From NCBI GenBank assembly GCA_030446955.1, contig JAUJMG010000004.1, forward strand, positions 1,393-37,412: 36,020 nt of DNA. Reading direction: 5' to 3'. This DNA comes from Thermomicrobiales bacterium (GTDB lineage Bacteria > Chloroflexota > Chloroflexia > Thermomicrobiales > UBA6265). Numbering within the stretch: the stretch's first letter is position 1; every line of letters begins with the position of its first letter. Both the position numbers and the translations under genes were made by a program. Of this stretch, positions 31,629 through 36,020 are shown in pieces. The notes beneath the pieces were generated by a model. That model saw nothing but the letters and a program-made list of their open reading frames with translations. It did no database searches and was not told the origin of the DNA.

Positions 31629-33455
31629 TTAAATAGCGACTTCTGCGGCGTCCATCATCGACGGTTGGCCCGGTTCAATCTCACCGGCAGTGATGAGGCG
31701 GAAGAGGAGCGCCCGGATGCCGTCGATGGTGCCCTCCTCGGTCACCCGCTCAAGTTGTTGGAGCGCCCCTGGCATCATCATCGCCACCTTCAAGAGGCAG
31801 CGGGCTGGCTCAACGAGGCGGTGAATCTTCGGGTGGGCCGTCGGCTGAGCCATCTCCGTCACCAGGGCCAGTTCTTCGCGGAGCTTCTCGCCGGGACGTA
31901 GGCTGCTGAAGACGATTTCGATGTCGCGACCGACCCGTAACCCGCGGAGGCGGATCATCCGCTCAGCCAACTCGACGATCGGCACCTCCTCACCCATGTC
32001 CAGCATGTAGATTGCGTCACCGTCCCCGAACGCCCCAGCCTGGATAATGAGATGCGCTGCCTCTGGGATGGTCATGAAAAACCGGCGCATCTCCGGGTGC
32101 GTCACGGTCACCGGCCCGCCGGCGTCGATCTGTCGCTCGAATGTCGGAAGCACGCTGCCGCGACTGCCGAGCACGTTCCCGAACCGGACACAGCACGCGG
32201 AGAGTCCTGTCTCGTGCGCCACGGTCTTCACAGCCAGTTCAGCGACGCGCTTCGTCGCGCCCATCACGCTCGATGGCTGGACGGCCTTATCGGTCGAGAC
32301 CAGGACGAATCGGCTTACCCCTGCGGCAGCCGCCGCGCGAGCCAGGTTGTACGTCCCGATCGCATTGGTCACCACAGCTTCTTCGGGGTGCTCCTCCATC
32401 AGCGGCACATGCTTGTACGCCGCGGCATGGAAGACCACGTCGGGCCGGTAGCGCGCGAAGATGGTCTCCACCCGGCGCACATTCGTCACCGACGCGACGA
32501 CGGGCTGGAAGTCGCGCCCAAGCAGCGGCCTCAGCTCCTGCTGGACATCGAAGAGGCCGCTCTCGTTGATATCGACGGCGATCACCTGAGCCGGGGAGAG
32601 CTGCGCAATCTGGCGCGTTACCTCTTGCCCAATCGAGCCAGCCGCCCCTGTCACCAGGATCCGCATTCCCGCGAGGAACTGTTGACATCGCTCGACGTCT
32701 GGAACAATCGCCGGGCGCCCAAGCACCTCGCCGATCTCGATCCGGCGCAGCATGGCCGGGGTTGCCTCGCCCCGCAGCAGGGCCCCGATGGGAGGCATCG
32801 CCAGCACCCGGGCTGATGACTGCCGCGCGCATTCGGCGATCCGCGTCATTGCCACTCCGGTGGCGGAGGGAATGGCGATCACGACGACCTCGATTTCCTC
32901 CCGCTGCACGATGGCAGGAATCTGTGAGGTCTGCCCAAGCACCGGGAGCCCGGCGACCCGAGTTCCGGCCGGGCGCCAGCGATCGTCCACGAAGGCGACC
33001 GGGTGGAACCCCCAAGATGGGTTGTCGCGCATCTCGTGGACGAGCAGCCGTCCTCCGTTGCCGGCCCCTACGACGAGCGTTCGCTCCTGCTTGAACGCCC
33101 TGGCAGGGTGCTTCGGTTGACGAGGCCGTGTTGGCCAATCCAACCGCCGGCTCAGACCTGCCACCCTGAGGCTGGGTCGGTGTTCCAGCGCGCCACTCGC
33201 CAGCCGCAGCGCGGTTCCGGCAATCCCAGCCAGCCGCGGGCTGCCCCGCGACCCCCACGACGGCGAGGGCACGACAGAGCGAACCAGGGTCTCGGGGGGC
33301 GGTTCCACGTCGAACCTCCAGACCAGGCTTTGCCGCAACCCCTGTGGGCGGGGCCCGGCACGCGGGATTCCACTGTCCACTGTGAGCGTCGCGTCAGCAT
33401 ACGGGGTGCCTCCGAGGACCACATCACCCAAAAGCACTAATTCCGGCAATCGCAT
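31629..33455 (-). CDS. CapD/WbpM/PglF-type NDP-sugar 4,6-dehydratase lacking its membrane domain
   Basis: About 608 residues. A first Rossmann-type domain (TLVVGAGNGGRLL) with EVVVIAIPSA is followed by the catalytic SDR domain: ILVTGAAGSIGQEV, HAAAYKHVPLMEEHP, STDKAVQPSSVMGATKRVAE (Met replaces the usual Tyr, as is normal in this clade) and RFGNVLGSRGSVLPTF. Family members dehydrate UDP-GlcNAc. Relatives carry four transmembrane helices before the first domain; here only RFDVEPPPETL of that region is recognisable and no hydrophobic bundle remains, so an internal deletion or decay is likely. The start is uncertain: the ATG at 33455 has no clear site, and the frame is open to a TTG at 33557. 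Confidence 0.8.
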   Translation of the reverse strand: MRLPELVLLGDVVLGGTPYADATLTVDSGIPRAGPRPQGLRQSLVWRFDVEPPPETLVRSVVPSPSWGSRGSPRLAGIAGTALRLASGALEHRPSLRVAGLSRRLDWPTRPRQPKHPARAFKQERTLVVGAGNGGRLLVHEMRDNPSWGFHPVAFVDDRWRPAGTRVAGLPVLGQTSQIPAIVQREEIEVVVIAIPSATGVAMTRIAECARQSSARVLAMPPIGALLRGEATPAMLRRIEIGEVLGRPAIVPDVERCQQFLAGMRILVTGAAGSIGQEVTRQIAQLSPAQVIAVDINESGLFDVQQELRPLLGRDFQPVVASVTNVRRVETIFARYRPDVVFHAAAYKHVPLMEEHPEEAVVTNAIGTYNLARAAAAAGVSRFVLVSTDKAVQPSSVMGATKRVAELAVKTVAHETGLSACCVRFGNVLGSRGSVLPTFERQIDAGGPVTVTHPEMRRFFMTIPEAAHLIIQAGAFGDGDAIYMLDMGEEVPIVELAERMIRLRGLRVGRDIEIVFSSLRPGEKLREELALVTEMAQPTAHPKIHRLVEPARCLLKVAMMMPGALQQLERVTEEGTIDGIRALLFRLITAGEIEPGQPSMMDAAEVAI

Positions 33456-33596
33456 TGAGGTGGTGAAAACCTTAAGGGGACAGCCTTCGTCCCAGCCGTA
33501 GGTGAGGCACTCGGTGTCGACACCGACCTTCGGTGCAGTCCCGGCAAAGCCCGACAAGCCAGCCGACCAACCCCGCGATGTCGCGTTCCCGCCGGG

Positions 33597-33887
33597 GAGG
33601 CCGCCTGGCGCGTGGTATCGTTCCGGTGACCACCCGGCAGTTCACCCCCACGCTGGAAAAGATCCTTGCCTCGTCCCCACCTCAACCAGAAGCTCGTCGT
33701 GGCCGTCGTCTACGTCTCGGCCATGCTCATGAGTTCCCTCGACTCGACGATCGTCAACGTCGCCCTCGCCACCCTCGGCCGCGAGTTCAACGTGACGCCC
33801 GCCTCGATCGAGGCGGTGGTGATCGGCTACCTCGTCAGCCTCGCCGCCTTCATCCCCGCCTCCGGCTGGCTCGGCGACCGCTTCGGC
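33597..33887 (+). repeat. Direct repeat, left copy (transporter 5' region)
   Basis: Homologous to 34993-35289, offset about 1.4 kb. The last 189 bases (33699-33887) differ from 35101-35289 at only four positions. The part before this is more diverged and includes six bases of length difference, though GAGGCCGCCT-GCGCGTGGTATCGTT is shared by both copies and may include a promoter. Confidence 0.85.
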
Positions 33888-33890
33888 TAA
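33666..33890 (+). pseudogene. Truncated N-terminus of an EmrB/QacA-type MFS transporter
   Basis: A 74-codon fragment covering the first helix and the start of the second of a DHA2-family drug transporter (VYVSAMLMSSLDSTIVNVAL, then GYLVSLAAFIPASGWLGDRFG). It ends at a TAA directly after GDRFG, where the full-length copy at 35068 continues with TKRIF. From residue 11 the peptide is identical to the longer copy. The start codon would be TTG. Two partial helices cannot make a transporter, so I read this as a gene remnant. Confidence 0.8.
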
Positions 33891-33940
33891 CCCGGCACGT
33901 TGTCGCCGCCCCTAACCCCGTCCAGGTTCACAGGAAGGTG

Positions 33941-34276
33941 ATGATGCCTGAGGGGACAAAGGAGTTCTTCCGTCCAGTCGGCCCTTCAGGTGACACCCTC
34001 CGTGTCCAAATCACCACTGAGCGAGGCGAGGTCACGGCCTTCGTGATCCAATACGAGGCGTGGATCGAGGGGGCTCATCGTCCAGTGGTACGCTATGACA
34101 CAGCGCATGGCAAGGCGCACCGGGACACGCTGGACTGGAATGGCAACACGATTGATAAGGCATGGGCATGGGACGGTACGGACCTGTCCTATAAAGAAGC
34201 CCTGATGTCGGCGGCCTCGGATCTCATCCAAAACTGGGCCGCCTACCGAGAGGCGTTCCTCAGGAGAAAGCCATGA
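33941..34276 (+). CDS. Small RYDTAHGKAH-motif protein, first gene of a two-gene cassette
   Basis: About 111 residues. The N-terminal half is beta-rich (DTLRVQITTERGEVTAFVIQYEAW), then comes the striking motif VVRYDTAHGKAHRDTLDWNG with two histidines and two aspartates, and a C-terminal helix (EALMSAASDLIQNWAAYREAFL). It resembles a family of small uncharacterised proteins sharing an RYDTAHG-x-AHRD core (DUF7718, from memory). The layout also recalls TumE-type toxins, whose core has paired histidines after a YDN motif. The function is unknown. AGGAAGG precedes tandem ATGs at 33941 and 33944. Its stop overlaps the next start (ATGA). Confidence 0.7.
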   Translation: MMPEGTKEFFRPVGPSGDTLRVQITTERGEVTAFVIQYEAWIEGAHRPVVRYDTAHGKAHRDTLDWNGNTIDKAWAWDGTDLSYKEALMSAASDLIQNWAAYREAFLRRKP

Positions 34277-34548
34277 GCATCGAGACCGAAGCGCAGGCCA
34301 CGGCGTCGACCAATCTGGAGACTCAAAACATTCGGCTGTCGATGGATTTCCTGATGCAGGTTGGGGACGAGCCGGCGATCCTGGACGGCATCCCAGATGG
34401 GGTGACCCTGATCCTGCTGACAGGCAACGACCCGGCGCTCGACGCAGCGAATGTCGAACTGGGTCTAGCGCAGGTCCGCGCAGGCAAGGATGTGCTGTTC
34501 CGGCTGCTCCCGGCCCCAGCGCGAGCCTTCTCCGCGCTGCCTGCGTAG
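34273..34548 (+). CDS. DUF5647-like small protein, second gene of the cassette
   Basis: A 91-residue acidic protein. After a disordered Thr/Ala/Glu N-terminus it has LSMDFLMQVGDEPAILDGIPDGVTLILL, a DPALDAANVELGLAQVRAG helix and a basic VLFRLLPAPARAF end. The pattern of a short helix, PDG turn, ILL strand, then D-P-x-L-x-x-x-N-x-x-L resembles DUF5647 (recollection, not searched). The ATG lies in an ATGA overlap with the preceding gene, so the two are surely co-translated. The pair sits between two copies of a transporter 5' region. An antitoxin-like role is possible but is inference. Confidence 0.7.
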   Translation: MSIETEAQATASTNLETQNIRLSMDFLMQVGDEPAILDGIPDGVTLILLTGNDPALDAANVELGLAQVRAGKDVLFRLLPAPARAFSALPA

Positions 34549-35067
34549 CGCCGTTCTTCCGTCTATCTCCCCGGCACGTTCCCGCCGACCGTCGCCGCGC
34601 CCCACGTTCATCGGCACCTGCATCCCTGATCGCTGCGTGACTCGACCCGCGTAGCCGGCGGTCATCTTCTCGCGGCAGACCGCCGTTGGTGGCACTGCAC
34701 CTCCTGGAGGTGGTCGTCGCGGTCTAGGATGGCCACTTGTTTGGAGACCCGCGATCCATCGTTGGTGATCGAGTCGACGCCGGGGAACAGCACGCTCAGC
34801 CGGTCCGCGCGTCGCGCCACCGGCGGGCTCAGTCCACGAACCTATCGGGGCAACGCAGGTGTCGTGTCACCCTGCTACCGGTTTGCGGACCGGTATCGGC
34901 GGTGGTGATCGGCCGCGCCACGTTGTCCATCCCGATGGCAAAGGTCGCGAGCGGGCAGATCACCCACAAGCACGAATCCGAGGCTTCGCGAGGAGGCCGC
35001 CTAGCGCGTGGTATCGTTGCCACGACCTCACGGCGGTTCGCCCCGCCCCCCGCCATGGAAGGGATTC
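34549..35067. other. Gene-debris region between the DUF5647-like gene and the transporter
   Basis: No intact gene is visible in these 519 bases. On the minus strand two short stretches have coding-like third-position GC and non-repetitive peptides: 34662-34820, and about 34830-34945, whose codons include MDNVARPITTADTGPQTGSR. They are in different frames and are interrupted by stops, as expected for a decayed gene. The right end (34993-35067) is the upstream part of the duplicated transporter region. Confidence 0.5.
34662..34820 (-). pseudogene. Possible gene remnant, 52 codons
   Basis: Minus-strand peptide with the core ADRLSVLFPGVDSITNDGSR followed by VSKQVAILDRDDHLQEVQ. The codons have mostly G or C in the third position, like real genes here, and the peptide is not low-complexity. 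There is no ribosome binding site before the GTG at 34820, and the frame stops on both sides. I do not recognise the family; it could be a piece of a mobile-element or phage-like gene. Confidence 0.3.
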
Positions 35068-35289
35068 GTGCCTCGTCTCCAGATGAACCAGAAAGTGGTC
35101 GTGGCCGTCGTCTACGTCTCGGCCATGCTCATGAGTTCCCTCGACTCGACGATCGTCAACGTCGCCCTCGCCACCCTCGGCCGCGAGTTCAACGTCACAC
35201 CCGCCTCGATCGAGGCGGTGGTGATCGGCTACCTCGTCAGCCTCGCCGCCTTTATCCCTGCCTCCGGCTGGCTCGGCGACCGCTTCGGC
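34993..35289 (+). repeat. Direct repeat, right copy (transporter 5' region)
   Basis: Counterpart of 33597-33887. The near-identical segment is 35101-35289, with four differences from the left copy; all are synonymous in the transporter frame (Val, Thr, Phe and Pro codons). The copies flank the two-gene cassette. Confidence 0.85.
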
Positions 35290-36020
35290 ACCAAACGCAT
35301 CTTCCTCGTCGCGCTGGGCCTCTTCACCGTCGCCTCCGCGCTCTGCGGCCTCGCCCAGAGCCTGAACCAACTGATTGCCTTCCGCGTTCTCCAGGGCGCC
35401 GGCGGCGGACTGCTCACCCCCGTCGGCATGGCCATGCTCTACCGCGCCTTCCCGCCGGAGGAGCGAGTTCGGGTCTCGCGCATCCTCATGTTCGCGCTCA
35501 TCCTCGGCCCCGCCTCGGGACCGGTCCTGGGCGGCCTCCTGATCGAGCGCCTCTCCTGGCGCTGGGCCTTCTACGTCAACATCCCCGTCGGCCTCGCCGC
35601 GCTCGCGTTCGGCCTCCTCTTTCTTCACGAACACCGGGAGCCCGCCGCGGGACGCTTCGACCTGCCCGGCTTCCTGCTCGCCGGGAGCGGTCTCGGGCTC
35701 TTCATGTACGCCCTGAGCGAGGGACCGGCGCGCGGCTGGGACTCGCCCGTCATCCTGCTCTGCGCCATCGCGGGCGCCCTCCTTCTGGCCGCGTTTGTCG
35801 TCGTGGAGCTGCGCGTCGCCGCGCCGATGGTCCAGCTCCGGCTGCTCGGGAACCGGCTCTTCCGCACCACCCTCCTGGTCTCCCTCTTCGCCACCGCCGG
35901 ATTCATCGGCGTCCTCTTCCTCGTCCCGCTCTTCCTCCAGGAGGCGCGCGGCGCCTCCCCCCTCGCCTCCGGCCTGACCACCTTTCCCGAAGCCCTCGGC
36001 GTCGTCCTCTCGACCCAGGT
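35068..36020 (+). CDS. EmrB/QacA (DHA2) family MFS drug-efflux transporter, 3' end beyond window
   Basis: 317 codons are visible before the window ends. The protein is a proton-driven multidrug exporter of the 14-helix DHA2 type. Helix 1 has the clade motif SSLDSTIVNVALATLGREF. Motif A is GWLGDRFGTKRIFLVALGLF, and FRVLQGAGGGLLTPVGMAML and the motif C region ILGPASGPVLGGLL with WRWAFYVNIPVG follow. The GTG at 35068 follows GGAAGGG; an ATG at 35083 is an alternative. A truncated duplicate of its first 74 codons lies 1.4 kb upstream. Confidence 0.92.
   Translation, partial: MPRLQMNQKVVVAVVYVSAMLMSSLDSTIVNVALATLGREFNVTPASIEAVVIGYLVSLAAFIPASGWLGDRFGTKRIFLVALGLFTVASALCGLAQSLNQLIAFRVLQGAGGGLLTPVGMAMLYRAFPPEERVRVSRILMFALILGPASGPVLGGLLIERLSWRWAFYVNIPVGLAALAFGLLFLHEHREPAAGRFDLPGFLLAGSGLGLFMYALSEGPARGWDSPVILLCAIAGALLLAAFVVVELRVAAPMVQLRLLGNRLFRTTLLVSLFATAGFIGVLFLVPLFLQEARGASPLASGLTTFPEALGVVLSTQ

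Noticed and set aside
33533..33940. Upstream extension of the RYDTAHG-motif gene frame
   Set aside because: It overlaps the transporter fragment in another frame and is low-complexity; the AGGAAGG site supports a start at 33941.

Overview
The window is GC-rich with strong G/C third-position bias, and almost every gene has a clear purine-rich ribosome binding site. The gene set suggests a Chloroflexota bacterium of the Thermomicrobia/Sphaerobacter type: a caa3-type oxidase operon with ctaG, a DUF5679 zinc ribbon, a BY-kinase EPS locus and no outer-membrane export genes. This taxonomic placement is inferred from protein resemblance only.

Layout. 1-646 holds no convincing gene but is dense in perfect short hairpins. 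A DUF5679 mini zinc ribbon (647-817) is convergent, across a strong hairpin terminator, with a minus-strand group: an arginase-fold protein that lacks one metal-ligand histidine, a chorismate-mutase-domain protein with a long proline-rich N-terminus, and an oversized ArgS. A small membrane protein follows. A 331-bp divergent intergenic region then carries a near-consensus promoter with a palindrome in its spacer, driving ctaC-ctaD-ctaE-ctaF-ctaG and then two membrane proteins of unknown function (6017-12867). Next is a HipA_2-like kinase overlapping a DUF3037 gene (13090-14263).

From 14439 to 33455 nearly everything is on the minus strand and serves surface polysaccharide synthesis. It includes a zinc-ribbon/WD40-like protein and a Wzz/BY-kinase regulator split by an in-frame TGA. 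It also has two GT4 and one GT2 glycosyltransferases, a LbH acetyltransferase on the opposite strand, a Wzy-like polymerase and a Wzx-like flippase. Sugar-nucleotide genes are rfbC, rfbA, rfbB, a UDP-glucuronate 4-epimerase and ugd. A WecA/MraY-type initiating transferase and a CapD/WbpM-type dehydratase without its membrane domain complete the set. Many junctions are ATGA/GTGA/TGATG overlaps, so ugd to wzx and GT2 to GT4 look translationally coupled. Together these would make UDP-GlcA/GalA and dTDP-6-deoxysugars, start a unit on a lipid carrier, extend it, flip it and polymerise it. No rfbD is in the window.

The right end (33456-36020) is a rearranged patch. A fragment of an EmrB/QacA-type transporter gene with its upstream region lies 1.4 kb before a longer copy that runs off the window. 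Between the copies is a two-gene overlapping cassette of small proteins (RYDTAHGKAH-motif protein plus DUF5647-like protein) and apparent gene debris. Best candidates for something undescribed are this cassette, the HipA_2/DUF3037 pair, the TGA-split kinase, the His-to-Pro arginase, and an inverted pair of roughly 95-bp repeats inside the polysaccharide region.
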